Origin: a virus
Strand: one strand, 5' to 3'
Length of the DNA: 20,938 nucleotides
Virus record (IMG/VR): IMGVR_UViG_3300046656_000178
Location: 1 to 20,938 of that record
A model generated the notes under the pieces. It searched no databases. It saw nothing but the letters and a program-made list of their open reading frames with translations, and was not told the DNA's origin. Below, in pieces: positions 14,101 to 20,938 of the stretch. Made by a program: the position numbers and the translations under genes. Within the stretch, counting starts at the first letter, position 1. Every line of letters starts with the position of its first letter.

Positions 14101-17100
14101 GCGGAAGACTTCTTCGTCAAGGGGATCGGCGCTGATGGCAAGACCCTGACCGAGAAGCCCAAGCTCGATCGGAAGGACATCACCGATTCGTTCGGAGAGA
14201 CCGCCTGGAAGGATCTCCCGCGCGGAACCACTGAGGAGGGCGGGCTCAGTCTGAAAGCGGCGGCCGACGCCGTGAATACCGTGCTGGGCTACCAGCATTT
14301 CAAGGACGGATCCGATCTGTTCCAGGCCCTCTCGAAGCGGGTTGATCGGAAGCAGGCCATCAAGCAGTTGGCTGATGATCTGATCAAAGCGGAGAATCCA
14401 GAGCTGACTCCTGACCAGATGATCGAGCGGGCGCTGGACGCCGTGCATGAGAACCAGGCAGCGGCGGATCTCCTGAATCTGCGTTCCGCTGCCCTGGCGT
14501 TCAAGGCCAAGCGTCGGGCGGAATCCACGAAGCAGATCAAGCAGCTCGCGGAGACGATCATCGGGGGCATGGGCCATCGGGATGTGAAACCGAATCGATA
14601 CCTGCTCGGTCAGCGCCGGGGCAACATCGATGCGCAGAAAGCCTTCTTAAAGGAGGACTTCTCGGGGGCCTTCATGGCTGCCCAGAAAGCTGAACTGAAC
14701 TTCCATCTCTACAAGGCGGCGCTCGAAGCCCGGAAGACGATCACGAAGACGGCTGGATTGATGGACGATGCGGGGCGCACGTCCACGCGCGAGATGCTGG
14801 GGAAGGCCGGCGGCGAAAGCTGGCGCGTCAGGCTCGCGGACGGTGAGCTGTACCCTGAGACCTTCTGGAATCAGCCCGAAGCCGCGGATACCGCCAAGGC
14901 GACCGGCGGCGAGATGATCGCTGGTCCGACCTATCTTAGCGCCATGGACGAACTGCATGGCTTCTGGACGAATCGCGCGGTTCGGGATCGTCTGACTTCT
15001 GGTCAGGTCGATAGCTTCTATCGGGAAGCGAAGTCGATCATGCACCAGGCCCGGGAAGCGTCCTCGATCCGAATCCGCGGCGAGCAGCAGAAGCTGGCTG
15101 ATGTGTCCGAGCCCCTAGTTGCCAGCGGGAATATCCACGCCAAGCCAGTCAAGCTCCGGCCCTGGTCGGCCAGCCTCTGGGACAAGACCGGGAAGTACGC
15201 GCTCGCCAAGTTCGATGCCTTCCATCGGAAGATGTCGTTCGTCGTCCGGGAAATGGATGGCGAGAAGGAGGGCGGCGTCGGATTCGATTACCTCGTGCGG
15301 CCAGTTAACGCCGCTGGGGATCACGAACTGACGCTGAAAATCCAGAACTCGACCGAGATGCAGCGACTCGTGGCGGAGTGGGGCAAGGGCGGGAAGCTAC
15401 ACAGCTCGGAGTTCATACCGGCCCTCGGCGGCCCCATGAGCCTCGAAACCAAGATCATGGTGTTCCTGAACTGGGGATCGACGAAGAACCGGGAACGAGT
15501 CCTGACTGCTGGGATCAACGGGCATACCGTCACCAAGGAGCAGATCGAGGCCGTCATCAAGACCCTCGACAAGTCGGACATCACCTTCGCGAAGGGCGTG
15601 GCGAATCTGATCAACAGCCACTGGCCCGCGCTGAAAGGCGTGACCGAGCGCCTGACCGGATTGCCCCCTGAGAAGCGGGACGAGCTGCCGATCGAGACGG
15701 CGTTCGGCACCATGGATGGGCACTATTTCCCGCTCGTCTACGATCCTGAAGCATCGGCGCGGTATCTCGATATCTCGCTGAAGGCCGCGCCTGCGCGCAA
15801 CCGATCGACTCCCTGGGCTGGATTCACGAAGCACACGGTCGAGACCACGGGCCGCCCGCTCCTGTTCGATTCCCGGGCGATCTTCCGGCACCTCGATGCG
15901 ACGGCGCACTTCATCAGTCACGCCGAATACGCCGCCGACGCGAACAAGATCCTGAACGATGCCAGCTTCAAGGAGATGATGATCGGCCGCTATGGCATGG
16001 ACGCCTACAAGGTCCTACGCGATACGATCCAGGCCGTGAACCGTGGGCCACAAGGGCCGCAGAATCTGGCCGAGTCGATCATTCGCTGGCTGCGAATCAG
16101 ATCCGGCATGGCCGTGATGGGCTTCAACGCCATGTCCGGCTCGTCGCAGCTGTTCGGGATGTCCCAGTCGATGGAACGGGTCGGTGCGGCGAACTATCTC
16201 AGAGCCCAGCTCCAGGTGATGGCGAACGCCGCATCCGTCGAATCCTCGTCGGCCATGGTCAAGTCGATGTCCGAGATGATGCGGAATCGAGACGCCGCCC
16301 GCGTTCCCGAAGCGATCGAATCCCTGGACGTGCTGAAGGGTACGCCCGACTGGGTTCGGCAGCATGCCTACTGGATGATGAACAAGATGCAGTGGCTGGT
16401 CGACGTGCCGACCTGGGTCGCTGCTCACGAACTCGCGGTGAAGGACTTCCCCGGCGACGCCGCCAAGTGCGTGGCGCTTGCAGATCAGGCGGTTCTGGAG
16501 ACGCAGGGATCCGGCATGATGAAGGATCTGGCCGGCGCCCAGCGGGCGAACGAGTTCGTGAAGACCCTGATGCAGTTCGGGAGCTTCTTCAGTTCGACCT
16601 ACAACATGCTTCGGCCCGGGATCACGAACGCGACCTTCAAGGATCCGTCCAGCATCGCCCGCTTGGCGGGATCGTTCTGGATGCTGGTCAGCCTGCCCGC
16701 GGTCGCTATGTCCGTGTTCCAGGAGACAGTTCGCAAATCCCCCGAGAACAATGGGTCCGCGAAGTATTGGGCAGAGCACCTGGGGGCAGCGAACCTGGGC
16801 TACCTGCTGAACACCGTGATCCTCGGGCGTGAGCTGTCGGGAGCCCTGGCTGGATTCGACTACAAGGGCCCATCGGGCATGCGCGCGTTCTCGGTCCTGT
16901 CGGATCTGATCAAGCAGGTCGGACAGGGAAAGGCCGACCATGGGCTCGAACGGGCCGCATTGTCTGCGACCGGCCTGTTCTGGGGACTGCCCTCGAATCA
17001 ATTGCAGCGAATCATCGACGGGATCATGTACGATATCGAGCACGGCAGCGTGAATCCGCTGCCGGCGATCTATGGCCCGCCCCCGAAACGGCATCCCTGA
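11143..17100 (+). CDS. Giant internal virion protein with gluzincin-type peptidase motif
   Basis: 1985 residues, about 28% of the window. Counted from ATG 11143. Residues 1-280 are charged and helical. Residues about 285-465 hold Gly/Ala-rich hydrophobic stretches (for example GFAGGVLAGAFHLPGMIHA near 448) that could insert into a membrane. Residues 793-797 are HEMGH, a zinc HExxH site, with E841 in HEKFARAFETYLMEGK a plausible third ligand, the gluzincin arrangement. Then comes a PSPELASTFQRFAIWLKNVY helix, as in peptidase domains of other phage giant proteins. GTMDGHYFPLVYD near 1522-1534 and the IRSGMAVMGFNAMSGSSQLF block near 1650-1670 are further phage-type blocks. FWMLVSLPAVAMSVF near 1845-1859 is a hydrophobic helix. 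In role it corresponds to T7 gp16, ejected ahead of DNA to form the inner-membrane end of the channel. T7 gp16 has a transglycosylase; here I see a peptidase instead. Activity is inferred, not shown. Confidence 0.92.
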   Translation: MPNPDQEAEADQFAAGLSTRLEQQAANPPAAPTAEDEDVAYHTKRTAEVADQFVGAQKALLASSLSAAVESKPEHKSKVVALADKLNLSADVVEQSYDYLNQRVQLQDADYQKLLDHHPEMATWLTVPENAALSHDDLPVLRMMDNVTKRMDGKPHDPTGILPDGYMFKPDGTIRGPLREDGSEPTVYKSIDSLREKFQRDEADQHVTDVLNERLAEHLQRSSWFPNIEAGAASSIASTFSAVESIFGEPRGAGAALDARRLFESQLAAQSASQPGVIGGASRMIGSLIGDAPLYLFGGEVAGVTDLVKSLTVAKALATRLPAVAQSEYLADAFRTAAVYAPIGIRSGITTGQDEGLQFGVINGLINTFVPAAAGSRLGIPAALLQGEEAIASTPWLGAASRLAAHVGSQGGIMAATELANAIHEVTAGVDPDALKSANLIPRLMQSGFAGGVLAGAFHLPGMIHAQMGRQQIAARAALLDADSLGTLVELAQASKLNQRSGQRAKDLLEKQLGETNSERHFQSDDWEGIAKDAGMTGDELAAAMNVEEQWRVAKSAGSSMQVKTADLVMGLAGMKEEKGITSILQASRKAPEATSGAEALEFYKTAPGEIEAGLKKLKEDIAEEAGRVTETDPIYQDFLAKVLDAGRPIQEARDDARIMAARFNVRAIRWNVGAAARGAPEQVPFAEYQKNILGVFGPRNLPEALKEPADVALAQPSPEQELAGGGFVKRRGAKEPETPTPITGAKVLPEGEPKPPTEPLKQPGKKTPRGYYDPVRKVIVLTEHQNLSTVLHEMGHSFLELMNKDAQDPLAPESFRTDFKTVLDFLGVKSWAEVGKEQHEKFARAFETYLMEGKSPSPELASTFQRFAIWLKNVYRGMKGLVALTPEVTSVFDRTLATDEAIARAKEDLGQTSTFFKDEADFGLGAKEWERYLKLNQQEKDTLYASVFREAMRAIRHENSRVYARERASATARATDIINAKPESRAEDFFVKGIGADGKTLTEKPKLDRKDITDSFGETAWKDLPRGTTEEGGLSLKAAADAVNTVLGYQHFKDGSDLFQALSKRVDRKQAIKQLADDLIKAENPELTPDQMIERALDAVHENQAAADLLNLRSAALAFKAKRRAESTKQIKQLAETIIGGMGHRDVKPNRYLLGQRRGNIDAQKAFLKEDFSGAFMAAQKAELNFHLYKAALEARKTITKTAGLMDDAGRTSTREMLGKAGGESWRVRLADGELYPETFWNQPEAADTAKATGGEMIAGPTYLSAMDELHGFWTNRAVRDRLTSGQVDSFYREAKSIMHQAREASSIRIRGEQQKLADVSEPLVASGNIHAKPVKLRPWSASLWDKTGKYALAKFDAFHRKMSFVVREMDGEKEGGVGFDYLVRPVNAAGDHELTLKIQNSTEMQRLVAEWGKGGKLHSSEFIPALGGPMSLETKIMVFLNWGSTKNRERVLTAGINGHTVTKEQIEAVIKTLDKSDITFAKGVANLINSHWPALKGVTERLTGLPPEKRDELPIETAFGTMDGHYFPLVYDPEASARYLDISLKAAPARNRSTPWAGFTKHTVETTGRPLLFDSRAIFRHLDATAHFISHAEYAADANKILNDASFKEMMIGRYGMDAYKVLRDTIQAVNRGPQGPQNLAESIIRWLRIRSGMAVMGFNAMSGSSQLFGMSQSMERVGAANYLRAQLQVMANAASVESSSAMVKSMSEMMRNRDAARVPEAIESLDVLKGTPDWVRQHAYWMMNKMQWLVDVPTWVAAHELAVKDFPGDAAKCVALADQAVLETQGSGMMKDLAGAQRANEFVKTLMQFGSFFSSTYNMLRPGITNATFKDPSSIARLAGSFWMLVSLPAVAMSVFQETVRKSPENNGSAKYWAEHLGAANLGYLLNTVILGRELSGALAGFDYKGPSGMRAFSVLSDLIKQVGQGKADHGLERAALSATGLFWGLPSNQLQRIIDGIMYDIEHGSVNPLPAIYGPPPKRHP

Positions 17101-17141
17101 CCTTGTTTTCCCCCTCATTCGACCTACGTTCGAGATAATCC
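17101..17141 (+). promoter_or_regulatory. Gap with candidate promoter element before the tail fibre
   Basis: The longest gap between plus-strand genes (41 bases). It has a T-run then C-run (TTTTCCCCC), CATTCGACCTA at 17116-17126 matching CATTCGACTTA before the scaffold gene in 10 of 11 bases, a TTCGA repeated at 17119-17123 and 17130-17134, and GATAAT at 17134-17139, a good -10-like hexamer only two bases from the ATG. No -35 hexamer lies at the right distance, so a standard sigma70 promoter is not supported; a leaderless transcript or a phage polymerase site is possible. GAG near 17132-17134 is the only ribosome-site-like sequence, and it is weak. Confidence 0.38.
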
Positions 17142-18653
17142 ATGACCGTCCCGAATCAGACGAACGAGTGGACCTACACCGGGAACGGCGTTCAGACAGC
17201 CTTCCCGTACACGCAGCGGATCTTCCAGGCGGCCGATCTGGTCGTGACCACGATCGTCGGCGGGGTCGTGACGACTCTGACCCTGAACGTCGATTACACC
17301 GTCACCGGCGTCCTATCCTACACCGGCGGCGATGTGGTCCTGGTGAGCGCCCTGGCGAACCTGGGCACGATCAACATCGCCCGGGACCCCGCCGAGGTCC
17401 AGCTCAGCGTCTTGCAGGATCAGCAGCCCTACCTGGCAAAGGTGGTCGAGAACGCCGTCGACCTCCTGACGATGATGATTCAAGCGGTGCGAACGATTCT
17501 ATCGCGCACGCTCACCCTCCCGCCGGGCTCGTCGGCCTCGACCGTCCTCCCGCCGCCGATCGCCACCGATCTCCTGGGCTGGGACCTGGGCGGCACCTTC
17601 ATCACGAACTGGCCCCAGGCCACCGTCGCCGCGGTCAACAACACCGTCCTGCCCACCGTGGACCGCTTCCTGTCTGGGGTCGACTACACCCCGGGCGTGA
17701 CCACCGCGTTGACCCTCTCAGCCAATCCCCAGTCGATCCTGAACACGAACGTCGCCTTCGACGGCACAGTGCAGCAGCAGGCCACCTATTCGATCTCGGG
17801 CACGACCATCACCTTCTCCAGCCCGATCCCCGTCGGGGTCGCCGCGGTCCAGGTCCAGCAGTACCCGAAGGTCTTCTTCCCGGCGCTGGCTGATGGGTCA
17901 GTAACGACCCCGAAACTAGCAAACGGCGCGGTGACGGACGCCAAGCTCCGCAACGGGGCGGCCTGCTCGGTCATTGGCCGGGCGGCGAACTCGATCGGCG
18001 TCGAAGCCGACATCGCCGCCGCTGAAGACACCGTGCTGCTCCGCAATGGGAACGTGGTCAAGTTCGACAAGGTGGATACCGACCAGCTCGCCGTGACCGG
18101 CGTCGCGGCGGCAACCTACACGAACCCGACCATCCAAGTCGGGGTCGACGGTCGGATCATCGCGGCGGCGAATGGCGCCGGGCTGGGGATGATCATCCTC
18201 GAAGACCAGAAAGCGAATGGAACCCCAGCCCAGGGCCTGACTTCGCTGACCTGGGTCAAGCGCGAGCTGAATACTGAAGTCCTCGATACGAACGGCGATT
18301 GCGCTCTGGGCGCGAACAGCTTCGTGCTCGCCGCTGGAACCTACGACATCGCCGGCCGTGCTCCGGCCTACAAGGGCAACCGGCACAAGCTCGTGCTCTA
18401 CAATGCGACCGACAATCTCCTGGTCCTCGCCGGTGAATCGGCGTACGTCCCTTCCGCGGATGGACAGACGGAAGCCTTCCTCTCTGGGCGGTTCACGATC
18501 GCCGCGGGCAAGACCCTGGAAATCTGGCACTTCGCGGCGAACGGCGTCGCGGGCGGCGGCGGCGTGGAGACCAACGTCGTCGGCACCGGGCTCCCGGTCG
18601 CAGCAGCCGTGGCTGAAGTCTACACGCACATCGAACTCGTGAGGCGCGCATGA
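17142..18653 (+). CDS. Tail fibre with podovirus N-terminal anchor and C1q-like end
   Basis: 503 residues. Residues 1-125 are a virion-anchoring domain: YTGNGVQTAFPYTQRIFQAA (about 12-31), LTLNVDYTVTGV, then INIARDPAEVQLSVLQDQQP and the helix VENAVDLLTMMIQAVRTI. The 'TaFpY ... DL-V ... LT-x-x-x-DY-x-V-x-GV' pattern is standard for podovirus fibres that attach to the short tail. Residues about 200-243 form a second small beta module (FDGTVQQQATYSISGTTITF). Residues about 249-269 are a repeated linker (DGSVTTPKLANGAVTDAKL) and residues about 365-503 a beta-rich C-terminal domain resembling C1q/TNF-type jelly rolls, a likely trimeric receptor-binding head. The linker uses codons rare elsewhere here (tca, gta, aaa, cta, gca), perhaps marking a recombination joint. 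The stop overlaps the next start as ATGA. Confidence 0.88.
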   Translation: MTVPNQTNEWTYTGNGVQTAFPYTQRIFQAADLVVTTIVGGVVTTLTLNVDYTVTGVLSYTGGDVVLVSALANLGTINIARDPAEVQLSVLQDQQPYLAKVVENAVDLLTMMIQAVRTILSRTLTLPPGSSASTVLPPPIATDLLGWDLGGTFITNWPQATVAAVNNTVLPTVDRFLSGVDYTPGVTTALTLSANPQSILNTNVAFDGTVQQQATYSISGTTITFSSPIPVGVAAVQVQQYPKVFFPALADGSVTTPKLANGAVTDAKLRNGAACSVIGRAANSIGVEADIAAAEDTVLLRNGNVVKFDKVDTDQLAVTGVAAATYTNPTIQVGVDGRIIAAANGAGLGMIILEDQKANGTPAQGLTSLTWVKRELNTEVLDTNGDCALGANSFVLAAGTYDIAGRAPAYKGNRHKLVLYNATDNLLVLAGESAYVPSADGQTEAFLSGRFTIAAGKTLEIWHFAANGVAGGGGVETNVVGTGLPVAAAVAEVYTHIELVRRA

Positions 18654-19120
18654 GTACGACTCACATTCCGGGACAATTGATCGAAGACGCCTCGATCTCC
18701 AGTGCGAAGATCGCACTGCTGGCGATCATCACGGCGCTGCTCGCTGACGGAGCGGTCACTCCGGTCAAGATCGCCACCGGAGCCGTTCAACCGGCAAAGC
18801 TCGCGCAGATGATCACGCTGGCGGGATCGGGAACGATCACACTCGATGCCTCGGCCGGGGCTCGATTCAAGACGACTCTCACCGCATCGAGCACGATGGC
18901 CGCGTTCTCGGCTCCCGCCGACGGGAACACGCTGATCCTCGCCGTGACCCAGGGCGGAGCAGGGAGCTATACCTTGGCCTTCAACGCAAACGTCAGATAC
19001 ACCGCGACGGTCCCGAGCATCACGCTCTCGACCGCGGTCGGCAAGACGGACTACATCGGGTTCTATTACAACGCGGTCGATGCCAAGTGGGACATCATCG
19101 CCTTCACTCCGGCGGCCTAA
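18650..19120 (+). CDS. Short fibre-like protein (tail fibre accessory or tip)
   Basis: 156 residues, ATG in the ATGA overlap with the fibre gene and GTGAGG five bases upstream. Starts MSTTHIPGQLIEDASISSAK, a helical linker with DGAVTPVKIATGAVQPAKL at residues 33-51, the same kind of repeat seen in the fibre linker. Residues about 60-156 are a beta sandwich: ITLDASAGARFKTTLTASST, then PADGNTLILAVTQGGAGSYTL, and TDYIGFYYNAVDAKWDIIAF at the end. This GTITLDA ... DY-x-GF-x-YN-x-x-x-x-KWD layout is common in the C-terminal parts of phage fibre and tailspike proteins. It probably forms a trimeric head that joins the fibre or a second fibre. No chaperone or enzyme motif is seen, so it is a structural and host-binding candidate. 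Confidence 0.8.
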   Translation: MSTTHIPGQLIEDASISSAKIALLAIITALLADGAVTPVKIATGAVQPAKLAQMITLAGSGTITLDASAGARFKTTLTASSTMAAFSAPADGNTLILAVTQGGAGSYTLAFNANVRYTATVPSITLSTAVGKTDYIGFYYNAVDAKWDIIAFTPAA

Positions 19121-19121
19121 C

Positions 19122-19700
19122 ATGGCAGCGGTCACCTGGAATCCTGCCGACAAAGCTGCTGGCGTCACGCTGGCGGTGGGGAACTTGGACGCTACCGCCA
19201 TCGCCCACGCCAATGTGCGGGCCACCCTCTCGCGCGGAGCGGGACGCTGGTATTTCGAGGCGCAGGCATCGTGTGATCCGTTCGGTGCATACACCAGTGT
19301 TGGGCTCGCTAGCGCCATCGCGTCTCTCACCACCACTCTCGGGCAGGACGTTGAATCGTGGGCCCTCTTCGCCAATCAGACCGCCGGAAACGGAACCCTA
19401 TTCCATAACGCTGCGCCGACCGTATTCCCGACCGTCATCTATATCGGTGGCTGGTACGGATTTCTGTACGATGGCACCGCTGGGAACTTCGAGATCTTTG
19501 ACATTACGGGATCGCTTGGATCAGTTTCCGGAGTAGCTGGAACGCTGTTCCCGATTTGTGGCGGCATCGCTACTGGTCAGGAGACCCTCGCGAATTTTGG
19601 CGCCAGCCCTTTCTCCTATGCCATTCCAGCCGGGGCTCTCGCCTGGGATACTCCTGCCATCCCTCCCGGCGCTTCCGGCGCTTTCTTTGGACTGATGTAA
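19122..19700 (+). CDS. SPRY-like putative receptor-binding protein, first copy
   Basis: 192 residues; the ATG follows the previous stop after one base and a longer in-frame start at 19080 would overlap the previous gene and add an unnatural Ser/Pro start, so it is rejected. Starts AAVTWNPADKAAGVTLAVGN. Residues near 40-60 read GRWYFEAQASCDPFGAYTSV, then GLASAIASLTTTLGQDVESW, then FHNAAPTVFPTVIYIGGWYG and FLYDGTAGNFEIFDITG. The order R-x-W-Y-F-E ... G-x-A ... LG-x-D ... SW ... GF-x-x-D fits a B30.2/SPRY-like concanavalin-type sandwich, a fold used in phage fibre tips and in protein or glycan binding. The end AIPPGASGAFFGLM is nearly the same as in the next gene, so the two are paralogues. Codon choice is more mixed than in the capsid genes. 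Exact ligand is unknown; host-surface binding is inferred from the cassette position. Confidence 0.78.
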   Translation: MAAVTWNPADKAAGVTLAVGNLDATAIAHANVRATLSRGAGRWYFEAQASCDPFGAYTSVGLASAIASLTTTLGQDVESWALFANQTAGNGTLFHNAAPTVFPTVIYIGGWYGFLYDGTAGNFEIFDITGSLGSVSGVAGTLFPICGGIATGQETLANFGASPFSYAIPAGALAWDTPAIPPGASGAFFGLM

Positions 19701-19701
19701 T

Positions 19702-20301
19702 ATGACTGCATGCACTTGGGATCCAGCACACGCAGGAGCGAGCGCCTCGTTCTCGAACGGGAACAAGACGGTCGCCATCGGCAGTGCCCAGTCCCTCCGC
19801 GGAACTGTCGGGTATTCCGATGTGAAGCGCTTCTTCGAGGTGAAGTACGCCGCCAATGCCGGAGCACCGCAGGCTGCGGTCGTCGGGCTGGCCGAGATCG
19901 GTGTCGATGTGACCGCCGGCCTCGGCGCCGGTGTCATCGCTCATGGCTACTCCTGGGGCTATTACGAAAACTCTGGCGAGATCCTCTATAACAACGGTGC
20001 AGTCGCCTATGGCGCAGTATTCACCACGCTGGATCTGATCGGCATCCTCTTCGATCCCATCGTCGGCACGCTGACGTGGTACCTGAATGGCGTCTCTCAG
20101 GGGCTCTATACCAACGCCGCCCTGATCGGCTTCACTGGATTCCCCGCCGCTTCGGCGGCAAGTGGATCTGCGAACAAGCTGACCTACACCCTGCGCTGCT
20201 CTTTGGCCGATATCGTCGGCCCTATCCCCGCCGGTTCGATTGCGTGGGACGCTTCTGTTATTCCCCCCGGCGCCTCCGGCTCCCTCTTTGGCGTGATGTG
20301 A
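19702..20301 (+). CDS. SPRY-like putative receptor-binding protein, second copy
   Basis: 199 residues, ATG two bases after the start of the gap following the previous gene. Residues near 35-55 read VGYSDVKRFFEVKYAANAGA (compare WYFE in the first copy), then VVGLAEIGVDVTAGLGAGV, GYSWGYYENSGEILYNNGAV (about 80-99), LDLIGILFDPIVGTLTWYLN (about 108-127) and NGVSQGLYTNAA. The D-x-IG-(I/V)-x-x-D-x-x-x-G-T-(L/I)-x-(W/F)-x-x-NG string is the classic SPRY core and is clearer here than in the first copy. The end VIPPGASGSLFGVM repeats the first copy's end. Two adjacent paralogues with diverged middles suggest duplication followed by change of specificity, or a hetero-oligomer. No strong ribosome site, so translational coupling is likely. 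Function as adhesin is inferred. Confidence 0.8.
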   Translation: MTACTWDPAHAGASASFSNGNKTVAIGSAQSLRGTVGYSDVKRFFEVKYAANAGAPQAAVVGLAEIGVDVTAGLGAGVIAHGYSWGYYENSGEILYNNGAVAYGAVFTTLDLIGILFDPIVGTLTWYLNGVSQGLYTNAALIGFTGFPAASAASGSANKLTYTLRCSLADIVGPIPAGSIAWDASVIPPGASGSLFGVM

Positions 20302-20312
20302 AAGGGCTACCG

Positions 20313-20938
20313 ATGCGAATCCTGCTCCTCCTGATGCTGGCTGTCTGCGGGTTCTCGGTCGAGACGCCGGTGCTCGGCTCTGGCGTCGCTCCTGGTGCCA
20401 CCGGAGGCTCCCCCACAGGGGCCGCCGGTGGGCAGCTGGGAGGGACCTATCCGAATCCATCGGTGATCGCCTCATCGATCGCGAGCGGCACCATCAACGG
20501 AACAAGCGTTGGCGCGACCACGCCCTCGACCGGGAAGTTCACCAGCCTAGAGGCGACGCTCAATCTCACGCTACCGATCACCTCGGCTACCGCAGGATCG
20601 ATCTACGTAGGCGCGACCCGGTTCATGCATGACTATGGAACGCACAACGCATTCCTCGGATTCGATGCAGGCAACGTCACCACCACAACCGACTTCAGCA
20701 CTGGAGTAGGGCAAGATGCGCTCAAGGTGCTCACATCCGGTCTCTACAACACGGCCATCGGCGGGAATTGCGGGCAATCCCTGACGACTGGGAGCGACAA
20801 TGTTGCCGTCGGCGTGAGTTCGATGCGCGACATGACGGGAAGCGACAATTGCGTCTACATCGGCGTGGGATCCGGCGAGAGCGCGACCGGTAATGACAAC
20901 ACCATGGTCGGTGAAGTATCCGGGCGCGTGATCTCCGG
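20313..20938 (+). CDS. Fibre-like protein with signal-peptide-like start and NTAIG-type repeats, partial
   Basis: 208 residues visible; runs off the right edge without a stop. AAAGGG lies six bases before the ATG. Residues 1-16 (MRILLLLMLAVCGFSV) look like a bacterial signal peptide: one Arg, then a leucine core. LAVC at 9-12 resembles a lipobox but has Val where Gly/Ala/Ser is usual, so lipidation is doubtful. Residues 20-45 are Gly/Pro-rich, then GGQLGGTYPNPSV (about 39-51), a linker common in phage and bacterial fibres. From about 112 come repeats of 16-18 residues with an N-x-x-x-G step (NAFLGFDAG, NTAIGGNCG, NVAVGVSS, NTMVGEVSG), like the head repeats of YadA-type trimeric adhesins and phage fibres. 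Could be a phage fibre with a decoy or scaffold N-terminus, a cargo (moron) adhesin, or a fibre captured from a host adhesin gene. The C-terminus, which may include an intramolecular chaperone, is not in the window. Confidence 0.82.
   Translation, partial: MRILLLLMLAVCGFSVETPVLGSGVAPGATGGSPTGAAGGQLGGTYPNPSVIASSIASGTINGTSVGATTPSTGKFTSLEATLNLTLPITSATAGSIYVGATRFMHDYGTHNAFLGFDAGNVTTTTDFSTGVGQDALKVLTSGLYNTAIGGNCGQSLTTGSDNVAVGVSSMRDMTGSDNCVYIGVGSGESATGNDNTMVGEVSGRVIS

Noticed and set aside
16015-17118. Long minus-strand open frame (367 codons) opposite the end of the giant internal protein
   Set aside because: Antisense shadow with low-quality composition and no ribosome site; the plus-strand frame is continuous and conserved in type.
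17101-17141. Intrinsic terminator after the giant internal protein
   Set aside because: There is a TTTT-CCCCC run but no stable stem before it, so termination is not supported.
19702-20938. BPP-1-like diversity-generating retroelement
   Set aside because: BPP-1 relatives may vary their receptor-binding protein this way, so I looked for a C-type-lectin variable end, a near-duplicate template repeat and a reverse transcriptase. None is visible; the SPRY-like copies differ throughout rather than at adenine positions only. The elements could lie beyond the right edge.
1-20938. tRNA genes, CRISPR arrays, insertion sequences, attachment sites
   Set aside because: No cloverleaf-like segment, regularly spaced direct repeats, transposase or integrase was noticed while reading both strands.

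Overview
The window is most of the late (virion) region of a short-tailed dsDNA bacteriophage (podovirus type) or a prophage of that type. Base composition is about 62% G+C by eye. Codons end mostly in G or C, genes are packed with gaps of a few bases or 1-20 base overlaps, and there are no tRNA, rRNA, integrase, transposase or cellular housekeeping genes. The head genes resemble the Bordetella phage BPP-1 type: a BPP-1-like major capsid protein, a Bbp16-like capsid cement protein and a Bbp19-like small protein. The tail and internal proteins follow the T7/BPP-1 plan of adaptor, nozzle and large ejected proteins. The host cannot be read from this window; the base composition fits a high-GC bacterium, probably Gram-negative.

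Layout. (1) 1-194: left edge. The only protein-like frame is on the minus strand and starts near 129-153; it resembles the N-terminus of a phage GNAT-like acetyltransferase. (2) 195-2655: small beta-rich structural protein, portal, Bbp19-like protein, translationally coupled. (3) 2691-5230: scaffold, major capsid protein, cement protein and a small conserved protein, with very strong G/C-ending codon choice in the capsid genes. (4) 5238-8726: T7 gp11-like adaptor and a nozzle protein that carries two tandem Fn3-like domains. (5) 8728-17100: three internal (ejected) virion proteins, ending in a 1985-residue polyprotein-sized chain with a gluzincin-type metallopeptidase motif. (6) 17142-20938: host-recognition cassette of five consecutive fibre or fibre-tip genes of different folds. 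It comprises a tail fibre with a C1q-like end, a short fibre-like protein, two SPRY-like paralogues, and a gene cut by the window end that starts with a signal-peptide-like segment.

How the genes work together. The scaffold shapes a procapsid of major capsid protein on the portal vertex, and cement trimers stabilise the expanded shell. The adaptor and nozzle close the neck and build the short tail. The internal proteins are stored in the head and ejected to form the trans-envelope channel, with the peptidase motif suggesting local envelope or protein processing. The fibres choose the host.

Regulation. Only two gaps within the plus-strand gene train exceed 30 bases, 2656-2690 and 17101-17141. 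They share CATTCGACYTA about 22-26 bases before the next ATG, so they are the best candidates for internal late promoters. No terminator, CRISPR array, tRNA, insertion sequence or diversity-generating retroelement was seen. The most interesting items are the shared motif, the peptidase in the giant internal protein, the Fn3 insertion in the nozzle, the SPRY-like duplicated pair and the signal-peptide-bearing fibre-like gene. I do not see a clearly unprecedented system; these are unusual variations on a known virion plan.
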